Under the pieces are notes generated by a model, which was given only the letters and a program-made list of their open reading frames with translations, had not been told where the DNA came from and searched no databases. From NCBI GenBank assembly GCA_963663675.1, contig OY760498.1:558001-622000 (forward strand): a stretch of 64,000 nt of DNA, in the 5' to 3' direction. This DNA is from CAINVV01 sp963663675. GTDB taxonomy: Bacteria; Bacteroidota; Bacteroidia; Bacteroidales; Prolixibacteraceae. Below are positions 8,647 through 17,539 of the stretch, piece after piece. Each line of letters starts with the position of its first letter. Positions within the stretch are counted from its first letter, which is position 1. The position numbers and the translations under genes were made by a program.

Positions 8647-8763
8647 AAATAAATGATGAAATACCCATGAGGGAGCTTTCACACCACCCGAAAATGAATA
8701 TTCGGGTATTAGCTTCGTTGATCTTCGATTCCATGTGGCACCTAAAAAACAAATAATATACAC

Positions 8764-9474
8764 TTGAAAACATTCCAAAGTGATATTTCCGAAAAGGAAT
8801 TTCCATTATCTGAAAAAGTCTCGGCAAAGACCATCAGACATTCTGTGTTAGACCTGATTCAAAAGGATTATCCTGAATTTTCACATGATGGTAATCTTTC
8901 AATCAGCGAGTTAAAATATTATAGGGGGAAGGTAATTTCTGAGTACCTTACCAATGAGATTGGAGAACTTTCTGAACCTGAACAGGCCATCATAACTGCG
9001 CTCACTGATAATACAACCATTACTGATAAATTAGACGGTGAAGACAGTCGAATTTTAACATATGGTCAACGCATAGCCGACAGGGTGGCTACATTCGGAG
9101 GTAGCTGGACGTTTATCATCTTATTTGGAGTATTTATTCTAATTTGGATAACAGTCAACGTATACTGGCTCCTGAACAAAGGATTTGATCCATACCCATT
9201 TATTCTTTTAAATCTGATATTATCCTGCATCGCTGCAATGCAAGCACCCGTAATTATGATGAGCCAGAACAGACAGGAGGAAAAGGACAGGGACAGATCC
9301 AAGAAAGATTATATAATCAATCTTAAATCAGAGCTGGAAATCAGGATACTACATGAAAAAATGGATCATTTTGTTATGGATCAATACAAAGAACTGATGG
9401 ATTTGCAAAAAGAGCAGACTGAGAAGATAAATAGCCTGTTAAATCAGCTGGAGGCAAAAAATAGAAATGGGTAA
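8764..9474 (+). CDS. DUF1003 family membrane protein
   Basis: A 236-residue protein with an N-terminal soluble part of about 110 residues, two membrane helices (about 115-135 and 144-165) and a C-terminal charged coiled-coil region. The block after FGGSWTFII, with FDPYPFILLNLILSCIAAMQAP and MMSQNRQ, is characteristic of DUF1003. Function is unknown. The frame has no ATG before residue 150, so initiation at TTG 8764 is the best guess; an in-frame TAA lies at 8743-8745. It stands alone between the cytochrome and lipase genes. Confidence 0.82.
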   Translation: MKTFQSDISEKEFPLSEKVSAKTIRHSVLDLIQKDYPEFSHDGNLSISELKYYRGKVISEYLTNEIGELSEPEQAIITALTDNTTITDKLDGEDSRILTYGQRIADRVATFGGSWTFIILFGVFILIWITVNVYWLLNKGFDPYPFILLNLILSCIAAMQAPVIMMSQNRQEEKDRDRSKKDYIINLKSELEIRILHEKMDHFVMDQYKELMDLQKEQTEKINSLLNQLEAKNRNG

Positions 9475-9519
9475 TAGTCTAATAAATTTCATTTGCAGTT
9501 TTTGGTAAAATATTTGGTG

Positions 9520-10590
9520 ATGAAGACTTTTAAAATAGTATCCGGTTTGCTGGTATTGGTTTTATTTGTCTCAATGACTTTCCGGATGAACCATTCTACC
9601 GGCATAAAGGAAGAAGCATTCCAGGTAAGGAGTGGTACTGCCGTCATTTTGACCGGCGCAGCTGCCCGTATTCCACAGGAGGCTGCACTGCTAGAGGAAC
9701 TGTACAACAGGGGATTAATGAAAGATGTCGTTTTCATTTCCGGGGTTAGTTCCGGGGCGCTCAACGCCGTAATGCTGAACGGTATCCTGAGTGGTAAAAT
9801 TACCTGGAAGGATTACAGGGAAATCCTGTTCAGCCTGAAGGACAGCGATATTTTCATCCAGAACGGGAAGAAGAGACTTCCGGTGGATACCAATCCTGAA
9901 AGAATGCTTTTCAAAAGGATAGTTGAAGACAAACTTGGTTATCATACTATCGGCGATCTGCCATTTATGACTGAAATATCTATTACCAACCTTAAGGACA
10001 TGGGGTTGAAGAAGAAGATTTACAGGATGTGCAGCAGAAAAATCAATGAAGAGACAGATACGACATTGAGTCTTGTCGATATCATGATGGCAACGTCTGC
10101 TTTCCCGATTGCATTTCCTTCTGCGAAAATTGCGAATGTAACCACTATACCCGATGTTGACTATGTTGACGGGGGAGTTGGAGAAGATCATGTGCCTTAC
10201 AATGCCTTACGGGAGTTTGAAAACTACCGGGGAATCGGAGTAGAGAGTGTCTACGTGATCAGCAGGAAGAACGACAGTATACCCGAAGTTAGTGAAGAAT
10301 TGAAGAGCCTTGGAATAGATGACAAGGGGCGATTCGACAAACTCGGAATCTCGCTTGACAATGTTCTTATGAAAGGGATTATTAAAAGGCTGCAGGCTTA
10401 TGCCACAGAGTTTCCGGACCTGGTTGCCAGAAGCTATGTCTATATTCCCAAATTCAGCGAGAATTTCCTGATGTTTCGTTTTGAAAATCTTGAAAAGCAG
10501 TATCAGCTCTCCTCCGCATGGGCCAGGAGAAATGACCCCATCCCCCTGGCTGATTTTTTGCTCTCACACAAGCTGAAGGCAAGGGAATAA
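9520..10590 (+). CDS. Patatin-like phospholipase family protein
   Basis: The protein is 356 residues from ATG 9520, which gives a clean N-terminal hydrophobic segment (about residues 5-22), so it is exported or membrane-anchored. The patatin catalytic dyad is present: nucleophile Ser in GVSSGALNA and Asp in the DGG motif (YVDGGVGEDHVPYNA). The usual glycine-rich oxyanion loop is replaced by LTGAAARIPQEA, so the loop is divergent although the dyad is intact. Such proteins hydrolyse acyl ester bonds in lipids. The substrate is not apparent. Confidence 0.85.
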   Translation: MKTFKIVSGLLVLVLFVSMTFRMNHSTGIKEEAFQVRSGTAVILTGAAARIPQEAALLEELYNRGLMKDVVFISGVSSGALNAVMLNGILSGKITWKDYREILFSLKDSDIFIQNGKKRLPVDTNPERMLFKRIVEDKLGYHTIGDLPFMTEISITNLKDMGLKKKIYRMCSRKINEETDTTLSLVDIMMATSAFPIAFPSAKIANVTTIPDVDYVDGGVGEDHVPYNALREFENYRGIGVESVYVISRKNDSIPEVSEELKSLGIDDKGRFDKLGISLDNVLMKGIIKRLQAYATEFPDLVARSYVYIPKFSENFLMFRFENLEKQYQLSSAWARRNDPIPLADFLLSHKLKARE

Positions 10591-10894
10591 GAAGGCGTTT
10601 GTAGTATATGTTACCTGGTCAGCTCCAACAGGGACTCCTTTGGAAATTTAAGGAACCCGGTGAAATGGTGGATGACGTATATTCCCGGTCACCGACTAAA
10701 AGTATTCTTCGTAATTTCTTGTTATATAATACATTAGCGTATTGGTGATTGATATATGAAGACTGATTTTAAGTTGCCGGCTAAATACAGCTCGGGCTAT
10801 GTGATTGATAATGAGATTTATATCAGATATCTGAATCTATATGAAATGGGTTTATAACAGGCCGGATTTGCAAAAAAGTGCTAATAATTATTTC
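10591..10894 (+). other. Intergenic region with a possible 33-codon ORF
   Basis: A stretch between the patatin and peptidase genes. ATG 10756 opens a 33-codon frame to TAA 10857 (starting MKTDFKLPAKYSSG) with no recognised similarity; it could be chance. No hairpin or RNA gene was seen. Confidence 0.4.
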
Positions 10895-10902
10895 TACATT
10901 TG
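10895..10902 (+). promoter_or_regulatory. Bacteroidota-type -7 box before M28 peptidase
   Basis: TACATTTG fits the TAnnTTTG consensus of the Bacteroidota primary sigma factor and lies 30 bp before the ATG at 10933. No convincing -33 TTTG was seen at the usual spacing. Confidence 0.5.
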
Positions 10903-10932
10903 AGTATCACTATTCACCCTAAAAATCAAATA

Positions 10933-12471
10933 ATGAACATTAAAAAAACAGTAACCATTTTTTTGTTTCTGGTCTTTGGCCCTTTGGTCTTATTGTCTCA
11001 GACAGAAAATGTAGACCTGGGCATGATTTACAAAATCAAGCAGGAGGGATTAAAAAATTCCGGAATTGAAGAGATGGCCTTCTGGCTTACGGACTATATT
11101 GGTCCCAGACTGACAGGTTCAACCGGCAATAACCGGGGGAATGAATGGGCTAAAAAAAGAATGGAAGAGCTGGGTTTACAAAATGTCAGAATAGAGTCAG
11201 TCAGGGATTTCAGCCGTGGAGGATGGGATAACCTGAAGACCTATGCCGCCATGACTGCGCCATATTATACCAACTTCGCCTGTAATCCGGTTGCATGGAC
11301 CGGCAGTACCAATGGTCTGGTTAAAGGTGAAGTCGTTTTACTCGATGTAAAAAAGGATTCCGATCTTGTCAAATACAAAGGAAAGCTGGCAGGCAAAATA
11401 GTACTAATGCCATCTGCCGCGACATACGAGATTAGTTATGAGCCACTAGCGAGTCGTTTGACAGACGATCAGCTGAAGAATTTATCAAAGGCATCTTCCC
11501 AGGGTCCGGGAAGGAGGCCAAATTTTGACTTTGCAACATTTATGGCACAACGCACCTTGCGTACAAAAATAACAGAATTGCTTAATAGTGAAGGTGTTTC
11601 AGTAATTTTGAACAACTCAGGAACCTATAATATTCCAAGATCTAATGGTGCCAATTACACTGCGGGAGAGAAACAGCCAATTGCCGAACTGAATGTTCCC
11701 AATGAGGATTTTGGCCGAATGGAGCGGCTGATACGCCACAAGATCCCGGTTGAGATGGAAATTGAGATAAAAAATAATTTTTTTGACAGCCCGGTGGTCA
11801 ATGATGTAATCGGTGAGATCCCAGGTACTGATAAAAATCTTAAAGCAGAGGTTGTCATGCTGGGTGCCCATATAGATTCATGGCATGGTGGTACCGGAGC
11901 AGCGGATAATGCATCGGGATGTATTGTCATGCTGGAGGCCATACGTATCTTGAAAAGTCTTGATGTTGCGCCACGCAGAACCATAAGGATCGCACTTTGG
12001 GGCGGAGAGGAGCAGGGATTGCACGGTTCCCGCGGTTATGTGGAGAAATACCTTGTGGACCCCAAAACGAAAGAGCACAAACCTGATTATGACAAGTTTG
12101 CAGGCTATTTCAATATGGACAACGGCTCCGGTAAGTACCGCGGCATCTATTTGCAGGAAAATGAACTTGTCAGGCCGATTTTTGAGGAGTGGTTCAAGCC
12201 TTTTGCCGACATGGGTGCTTCCACCATAACAATCAGAAACACCTCAGGTACAGATCACCTTTCATTCGATGCAGCCGGTTTACCCGGGTTTCAGTTTATC
12301 CAGGATGAGATTGAATATGGACGCGGTTACCATACGACAATGGATACCTATGAAAGACTGGTGATGGCTGATCTCAAACACAATGCTGTCATCACAGCCT
12401 CATTTGTATACAATGCAGCCATGAGACAAACCAAATTGCCTGCCAAACCATTCATGAAACCCAGGCCGTAA
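10933..12471 (+). CDS. Secreted M28-family zinc peptidase with PA domain
   Basis: From ATG 10933 the protein has 512 residues and an N-terminal signal peptide ending near LLSQ; an upstream in-frame TTG at 10900 would spoil that signal. A protease-associated (PA) region (around VVLLDVKKDSDLVKYKGK) sits inside the N-terminal half. The M28 zinc ligands are visible: GAHIDSWHGG (His), GAADNASG (Asp), GGEEQGL (catalytic Glu plus ligand Glu), the Asp in NMDNGSG and the His in GYHTTMD. M28 enzymes are aminopeptidases or carboxypeptidases releasing single residues from peptides. The gene has its own -7 box and a downstream terminator, so it is probably monocistronic. Confidence 0.92.
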   Translation: MNIKKTVTIFLFLVFGPLVLLSQTENVDLGMIYKIKQEGLKNSGIEEMAFWLTDYIGPRLTGSTGNNRGNEWAKKRMEELGLQNVRIESVRDFSRGGWDNLKTYAAMTAPYYTNFACNPVAWTGSTNGLVKGEVVLLDVKKDSDLVKYKGKLAGKIVLMPSAATYEISYEPLASRLTDDQLKNLSKASSQGPGRRPNFDFATFMAQRTLRTKITELLNSEGVSVILNNSGTYNIPRSNGANYTAGEKQPIAELNVPNEDFGRMERLIRHKIPVEMEIEIKNNFFDSPVVNDVIGEIPGTDKNLKAEVVMLGAHIDSWHGGTGAADNASGCIVMLEAIRILKSLDVAPRRTIRIALWGGEEQGLHGSRGYVEKYLVDPKTKEHKPDYDKFAGYFNMDNGSGKYRGIYLQENELVRPIFEEWFKPFADMGASTITIRNTSGTDHLSFDAAGLPGFQFIQDEIEYGRGYHTTMDTYERLVMADLKHNAVITASFVYNAAMRQTKLPAKPFMKPRP

Positions 12472-12537
12472 AGTGAAAGGAGAATGCCTTTCAGGCACCT
12501 TCCGGTTATATTTGTAATAAAGATACCTATCATCAGC

Positions 12538-12567
12538 CATCTGCCATCCAAAAGGCAGGTGGTTTTT
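12538..12567 (+). terminator. Intrinsic terminator after M28 peptidase
   Basis: CATCTGCC (12538-12545) pairs with GGCAGGTG (12554-12561) with one G-T pair and an 8-base loop, followed by a T5 run at 12563-12567. It lies 66 bp after the peptidase stop codon. Confidence 0.7.
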
Positions 12568-12570
12568 GTA

Positions 12571-12604
12571 TTGGGAATTTGGTTACAGGTCGTTTTATAA
12601 CATG
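12571..12604 (+). repeat. Direct repeat, copy A, flanking the hybrid kinase
   Basis: A 34-bp stretch containing the core TTACAGGTCGTTTTA at 12583-12597. The same core occurs at 15566-15580; over 34 positions the two copies match at about 30 with one gap. Both copies are in the same orientation and bracket the kinase gene at 12652-15120. Confidence 0.7.
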
Positions 12605-12651
12605 CGAATTGTTCAAAAAAAAGAATGTCTATGTCTGTATAATTCTGATTA

Positions 12652-15120
12652 TCAGTCATCTGAAATCATTGATCCGATAGGGGTTACAGGTTTTCCGATA
12701 TTTTTGTGGATAATTTCCAGCAACATTTCAATATTAATTGGTTTCCTGATATAATCATCACATCCTGACTTTATCGCTTCATCCTGGTCATTTGAGAAAG
12801 CACAAGCACTTTGAGCAATAATAGTGATCTCAGGTTTTATCCGTTTGATCATCTGCGTTGCCGTGTAGCCATCCATGACAGGCATTTTTAAATCCATTAG
12901 TATAATTTGCAGTTCAGGTGTGGTTCTTGCTATTTTAAAAGCCTCCTGTCCATTGGATGCAAAAAACAGGTTGGCCTTTTCAAATTCCAGTACTTTTTTG
13001 AGCAACAGCATGCTGGTTGAGTCGTCCTCAGTGATCAGGATATTAATGTTTTGCAATCTCCCTCCAGGTAGTCTTTCAGGTTTTTTACTAACATGGTTTG
13101 ACTTTGATATACGATAAGGAATATTGAAATAGAAATTGGCACCTTTGCTTAATTCCGATTTCATCCATATTTTGCCTCCAAGTTTTAAAATAAAGGCTTT
13201 TGAGATGGCGAGCCCTAATCCTGCTCCTTCATAGTTCCGGGCAATTGATATATCCACCTGTCTGAACCTGTCAAAAATGATTTCCTGCATCTCTGGTTTA
13301 ATACCTATACCGGTATCTTTAACATAAAACTCCAGCATATTTTTCCTGAGGTTATATCCAAAACTGATGGAGCCTGTTTCTGTAAATTTCAGCGCATTTT
13401 TAAGGAGATTGGATAATATCTGTATCAATTTTATATTATCTGTTTCAATCCGGCTAAATTCATTTGTCAGACTTAGTTCACAGTTTAACTCCAACCCCTT
13501 GAGTTCTGCTTCAGGTTCAAAAAATGTATGCAGGTGTCGCAAAAGGTCGTTCACATTTGTATCCTGAATAAAAAGATCGATCTGACCAGTTTCGATTTTT
13601 GAAATATCAACAATATCATTAATAATATTGAGCATACGCCGGCCACTCTGTTCAATGATCCGGATATATTTCTGCTGATCTTCACCAGATAAATGGGGAT
13701 TTTTTAAGAGGTCAGAAAATCCGAGTATTCCATTCATGGGTGTACGGATTTCGTGACTCATATTTTGCAGGAATGCAGTTTTTAAGCTATCGTTCTCCTC
13801 CGCTTTTCCTACGGCAGAAATCAATTTTAAATTAGACTGGATGAGCTGAGAATTTAATTGCTGGTATTCTTTATTTTGTTGTTTGAATTGCCTGCTTTTT
13901 TGTTTGAGTAAAAGTTCTGTCTCCCGTCGCATGGTTATATTCTTAAACATGCAATAAATAAGGCCATTAGGCAATAGGATCATATAGAAATCAGTTAAAA
14001 TCCGATTCCGGTTTTTCCTGATCATTTCTATCTCTGCATAGATTTTGCCTTTGTTCAGTACCTCTTCAAAAAGTGCATTAAAATTGCTGCGCTTATTTTT
14101 TAGCATAAAATCTGCCAGTGATTTCTGCTTTATTTCTTCCGGAGAGTAACCCAGCATATCGGTTACTGCCTGATTGAAAAAAAGATACTTGCCATTATGA
14201 TCTATGATGAAAACAGCATCAGCAGAATTCTCCATGATCAGCCTGAATTTCTCTTCACTTTGATGATAAGCCAGCTCTGCTTTTTTTCGTAAGGTAATAT
14301 CCCTGATATTACATTGGATTACTTTTTTATGATTCTCTAAATATACGTTGCTGACAAATTCTACATTTATCTTCTTCCCCCGGGTTGTTTCAAGAGGCAA
14401 ATCTTCATATCGGACATATTCCTGTTGCTGTAATTCCTCAAATTTTTGCTTATTGGCAATTATATCTTTAAAAAATCCAATTTCCCAGATTGCTTTTTCA
14501 AGGAATTGATCACCGGTATAACCCAGTAATTCAATTAGATATGGATTTGCGTCCATGATCATTCCAGTTTCTGCGTCAAGAATGAGGATTCCATCTTTCG
14601 CTGATTCAAATAGCCTGCGATATCTTAATTCAGATGATTTAAGCAATTCATCCGCCAATTTGCGGTCGGTGATATCAATGATAAAACCGGTAAATATAAG
14701 TGGTTTGCCATTTTTGTCTTTTGTTTCAACTGAGCCGCTGTTCAAAAACCATTTATAGCCATGAGATTTGGTCAATATCCGGAACTCAACATCATATCTG
14801 TCAGTCCGACCATCCAGGTGATTTTTCATTGCTTTTATGACCTGCACACGATCATCAGGATGGATCAATGACATGAATTCGTTACAATGATTAAGCTTTC
14901 CGGAAGGGTAACCCAACAATTCAGTTTCCCGCTCTGCGTAAGAAATATTCCCGGTAGACAAATCCATTTTCCACCATGCCACTTTCGCCGCCTCCATGGC
15001 AAGCGCTATTGATGCGCTATCCTCCTGAGACCGGACCATTGTTTTGGAAGTTTTGTTTAATGGAATCTTTTCAGCACCATGGTACAAAGTTGGAAATACT
15101 GATTTGTTGTTTACGGTCAT
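12652..15120 (-). CDS. Hybrid sensor histidine kinase with three PAS domains and a receiver
   Basis: The protein has 822 residues and no membrane helix, so it is cytoplasmic. Domains in order: PAS/PAC about 37-155 (ending DITDRK), PAS 163-280, PAS 288-400, a coiled coil 400-440, HisKA with the phospho-accepting His456 in MSHEIRTP, an ATPase domain about 555-670 (N box NLLKNALKF, G boxes KDTGIG and GAGLGLA), and a receiver domain 692-808 with phospho-acceptor Asp743 in LMDLKMPVMDG. Phosphate should pass His456 to Asp743 and then to an Hpt protein elsewhere. No response regulator is adjacent except the decayed one at 7964. It is flanked by direct repeats. Confidence 0.94.
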   Translation of the reverse strand: MTVNNKSVFPTLYHGAEKIPLNKTSKTMVRSQEDSASIALAMEAAKVAWWKMDLSTGNISYAERETELLGYPSGKLNHCNEFMSLIHPDDRVQVIKAMKNHLDGRTDRYDVEFRILTKSHGYKWFLNSGSVETKDKNGKPLIFTGFIIDITDRKLADELLKSSELRYRRLFESAKDGILILDAETGMIMDANPYLIELLGYTGDQFLEKAIWEIGFFKDIIANKQKFEELQQQEYVRYEDLPLETTRGKKINVEFVSNVYLENHKKVIQCNIRDITLRKKAELAYHQSEEKFRLIMENSADAVFIIDHNGKYLFFNQAVTDMLGYSPEEIKQKSLADFMLKNKRSNFNALFEEVLNKGKIYAEIEMIRKNRNRILTDFYMILLPNGLIYCMFKNITMRRETELLLKQKSRQFKQQNKEYQQLNSQLIQSNLKLISAVGKAEENDSLKTAFLQNMSHEIRTPMNGILGFSDLLKNPHLSGEDQQKYIRIIEQSGRRMLNIINDIVDISKIETGQIDLFIQDTNVNDLLRHLHTFFEPEAELKGLELNCELSLTNEFSRIETDNIKLIQILSNLLKNALKFTETGSISFGYNLRKNMLEFYVKDTGIGIKPEMQEIIFDRFRQVDISIARNYEGAGLGLAISKAFILKLGGKIWMKSELSKGANFYFNIPYRISKSNHVSKKPERLPGGRLQNINILITEDDSTSMLLLKKVLEFEKANLFFASNGQEAFKIARTTPELQIILMDLKMPVMDGYTATQMIKRIKPEITIIAQSACAFSNDQDEAIKSGCDDYIRKPINIEMLLEIIHKNIGKPVTPIGSMISDD

Positions 15121-15602
15121 AACTTACATTATTAATAGATATCATAATTGCATAGCCACAGCTACCGGAAATGATTTATATCTTCCTCTATTACTGATAA
15201 TTAAATAAATTTTCATGATTATGTCCAAAGAAAACCCACAATCGCTGTGAATACCTTAAATATTTACAAGGTAAGCGGTATCTGTCAGGTAGTTGTTGTA
15301 TAATTTTAAATTATAGTTGTATAATTCACACATCCCATTTGCAAATGAAATGAGTATGGCACAAGCCAGCAAAAGACGAAGTAATTAATTTTGCGGGTAC
15401 CCCCGGTGGATTTAAGCAGGCCATGAATAGGATATGATATTCCATAATTTTCTAATGATATTTACCAACGAGAAGTCCATCCGGCTATTCGGGATCTGCA
15501 GGATAAAGGTACACAATTGTCCCTTGCTCCTGTGTCGTATTTATTCTGATTGCGTTGGTATTTGTTTACAGGTCGTTTTAGAACATGAAGATACTCGGGT
15601 GG
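15121..15602 (-). other. Intergenic region containing the second direct repeat
   Basis: A 482-bp A+T-rich region upstream of the kinase. No gene was recognised; a 61-codon + strand frame here has no protein-like character. The only clear structure is the direct-repeat copy at 15555-15587. Confidence 0.6.
15555..15587 (+). repeat. Direct repeat, copy B, flanking the hybrid kinase
   Basis: Second copy of the repeat at 12571-12604, with the core TTACAGGTCGTTTTA at 15566-15580 and then GAACATG (ATAACATG context in copy A). It sits about 435 bp upstream of the kinase start, so the two copies span 3.0 kb. Confidence 0.7.
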
Positions 15603-15911
15603 TCAATAGTCTGATTTAATTCTTCGTAATAAATAGATTACCATATAGATAAAACCAATAATTAACGAATAGATAAAGCCGTTTACACTGAGCATCAAAA
15701 TCCATTTTAAGGTTGAAGCAGCAAAGGAAAACGGACCGGTAAGCCCATCTGGGAAATACCTGCTGACTATATCCATTGAACCTATCAGCATCGGGCGGAT
15801 ATGTTCGACAAATGGAGAAATCATTCCCAACAAGGAGAGAGCAGGAGCTATAATTGCACCAAAAATAAACCCCCAGATAAATGCTTTTTTGTGTTTTAGA
15901 ATCGATTCCAT
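15603..15911 (-). CDS. Small membrane protein of unknown function
   Basis: About 102 residues if started at the ATG at 15911 (MESILKHKKAF); an earlier start at 15935 would add eight residues. It has an N-terminal helix with GFIFGAIIAPALSLLGM, a weak middle segment and a C-terminal helix LIIGFIYMVIYLL followed by a basic tail. I do not recognise the family. It follows the glycosidase-like gene at 15956 by 44 bp on the same strand and may be the last gene of that transcript. Confidence 0.6.
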   Translation of the reverse strand: MESILKHKKAFIWGFIFGAIIAPALSLLGMISPFVEHIRPMLIGSMDIVSRYFPDGLTGPFSFAASTLKWILMLSVNGFIYSLIIGFIYMVIYLLRRIKSDY

Positions 15912-15955
15912 TATTAAGTTATCAGTGAGGATCAAACCAATTAGTAAATCAAGGG

Positions 15956-17476
15956 TTACTTAACTGTAAATACAACAGGCGCAGAGGTGGTGTGTCCTTC
16001 AATCCAGCCATCGAAAATCCGTACAAAAAGCGAATAGGTTCCTGTTTTAAGTCCGGTAACATTCAGTGAATAAGGTGGTTTATCAACTATTCCGACTCTC
16101 ATGGAATTAATATAAAACTCAACTTTGCTGATATTTGCTGAAACATTGGTTGTAATGGTAAAATCTCCGGAAATAACAGACTTGTTGGCCGGTTCGGTGA
16201 CCGAGGCGGTCGGAATGGTGGAGAAGTGCCACCTTTCATTAGAAGGGGTAAGACTTGCCCAGTTCGAACCAAACTTGACCATTTCATAGTCCAGTCCCTG
16301 CTGGTTGCTGATTTTGGTTTTTACCTCTCTCAAAATTGTTGCCATATCTGAAGGCAAAGGTTCCGTTTCATCGCCCCACCAGTTCCATTTTTCAGACCAG
16401 AGCCAGACATACTTGTCGGACGTCAGAAGGGAATGGTACAACTGGTGCTTCCACCAGGCACTGTTTTCCTCATCTGAGTAAGTCGGATATTTGGCCCTGT
16501 CGGGGAAACTGGCATGATTCTTTATGTTGCACCATCCATACATCAGGGTAGGGTAGATGCCATGGCCGATCTGCACCTGGTTCCGGTATTTCTCCTGCAG
16601 TCTTGCATCACCATACGTGGGGAAGCAGTGCTGCCTGAACTCGTTGTAGATATCGGTAAACATCTGGGCTTCCTGGTAATAATATGCCACTTCGTTTCCA
16701 TCAACAAATATATCAGAACTTCTTGCTGCATCCAGCATGCCGTCTTTGAATGCCATCCAGAGAATCTGCCGGCCATCTTTCGTATCATACCGGTTCCAGT
16801 GATCCCCGTACCATATAAAATCGAGGACCACCAGCGGATCTTTAACTTCCGACTGCAATGCCCTCATCACTTGTTTTCCCCGCTCGCGGCACTTCTCATA
16901 AACTTGTTCGAAGGTATATCCTGCATACCAGGCCGGATCAAATTTCCAGCCGTGCGAGCCGGCGGCATAATTCTCATCATCTATGAAAACGCCTTTTAGC
17001 CTGCCGGCCTTCACCATTTTTGACACCAGTTGAGTATTGTGAATGATGGCCGACCATTTTTTATCGTTGAAGAATTCGAAATCCCGGGAATCGCTGTACC
17101 CGACGATGACAAAATTCTCAGTGTAATTCCCCCATTTAATCTGCGACATTGTGCTGAGCTCAACATCATCCTCCGTCCAGGTCTCGCCGCGCATCATTGG
17201 TTTCCTGACCCAGGTTGCTATGCCGTCAAAATAGGGATGGGTGGTCTCCATATCGCGGATATGATCTTTTACATAGCTCCATTTCAGGCTCTGGCTGGTA
17301 AGGATGAGCTTTTTGTCAGTCGGATGGTGAAGTGCGGGATTAATGGTGTTTGGCTCCACCACACCTTTATCCATAAAGTACCTGGTGCGGTTGAGGTACT
17401 GGGTCTGGGCATTTAGCTGTTGTGCAGTTAAAATGGCCATACAGGCAATTAATAAGTGCAGGTATTTGATTTTCAT
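15956..17476 (-). CDS. Secreted glycosidase-like protein of unassigned family with C-terminal Ig-like domain
   Basis: The protein has 506 residues with a signal peptide ending QQLNAQ. Residues about 25-410 have the feel of a TIM-barrel carbohydrate enzyme: aromatic-rich, strand-like hydrophobic stretches each ending in acidic residues, for example LKGVFIDDENYA, LVVLDFIWYGDHW and DIFVDGNEVAYY. I cannot place it in a known GH family. Residues about 425-506 form a bacterial Ig-like domain of the kind appended to secreted enzymes (VTEPANKSV... VEFYINSMRVG ...GTYSLFVRIFDG). It lies 63 bp after the GH2 gene on the same strand, so the two probably act on the same glycan. The catalytic assignment is inference. 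Confidence 0.7.
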   Translation of the reverse strand: MKIKYLHLLIACMAILTAQQLNAQTQYLNRTRYFMDKGVVEPNTINPALHHPTDKKLILTSQSLKWSYVKDHIRDMETTHPYFDGIATWVRKPMMRGETWTEDDVELSTMSQIKWGNYTENFVIVGYSDSRDFEFFNDKKWSAIIHNTQLVSKMVKAGRLKGVFIDDENYAAGSHGWKFDPAWYAGYTFEQVYEKCRERGKQVMRALQSEVKDPLVVLDFIWYGDHWNRYDTKDGRQILWMAFKDGMLDAARSSDIFVDGNEVAYYYQEAQMFTDIYNEFRQHCFPTYGDARLQEKYRNQVQIGHGIYPTLMYGWCNIKNHASFPDRAKYPTYSDEENSAWWKHQLYHSLLTSDKYVWLWSEKWNWWGDETEPLPSDMATILREVKTKISNQQGLDYEMVKFGSNWASLTPSNERWHFSTIPTASVTEPANKSVISGDFTITTNVSANISKVEFYINSMRVGIVDKPPYSLNVTGLKTGTYSLFVRIFDGWIEGHTTSAPVVFTVK

Positions 17477-17539
17477 TGTTTTAAATGTTTGTTGCAGGTT
17501 AATCCATTAGCATTAAAGTATCCGCACACGAAAATGAAA

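Noticed and set aside
12682..12691. GGTTACAGGT as a third copy of the kinase-flanking repeat
   Set aside because: Only ten bases match and they are inside the kinase coding end.
15434..15619. 61-codon + strand frame spanning the second direct repeat
   Set aside because: No protein-like composition or start context; kept as intergenic.
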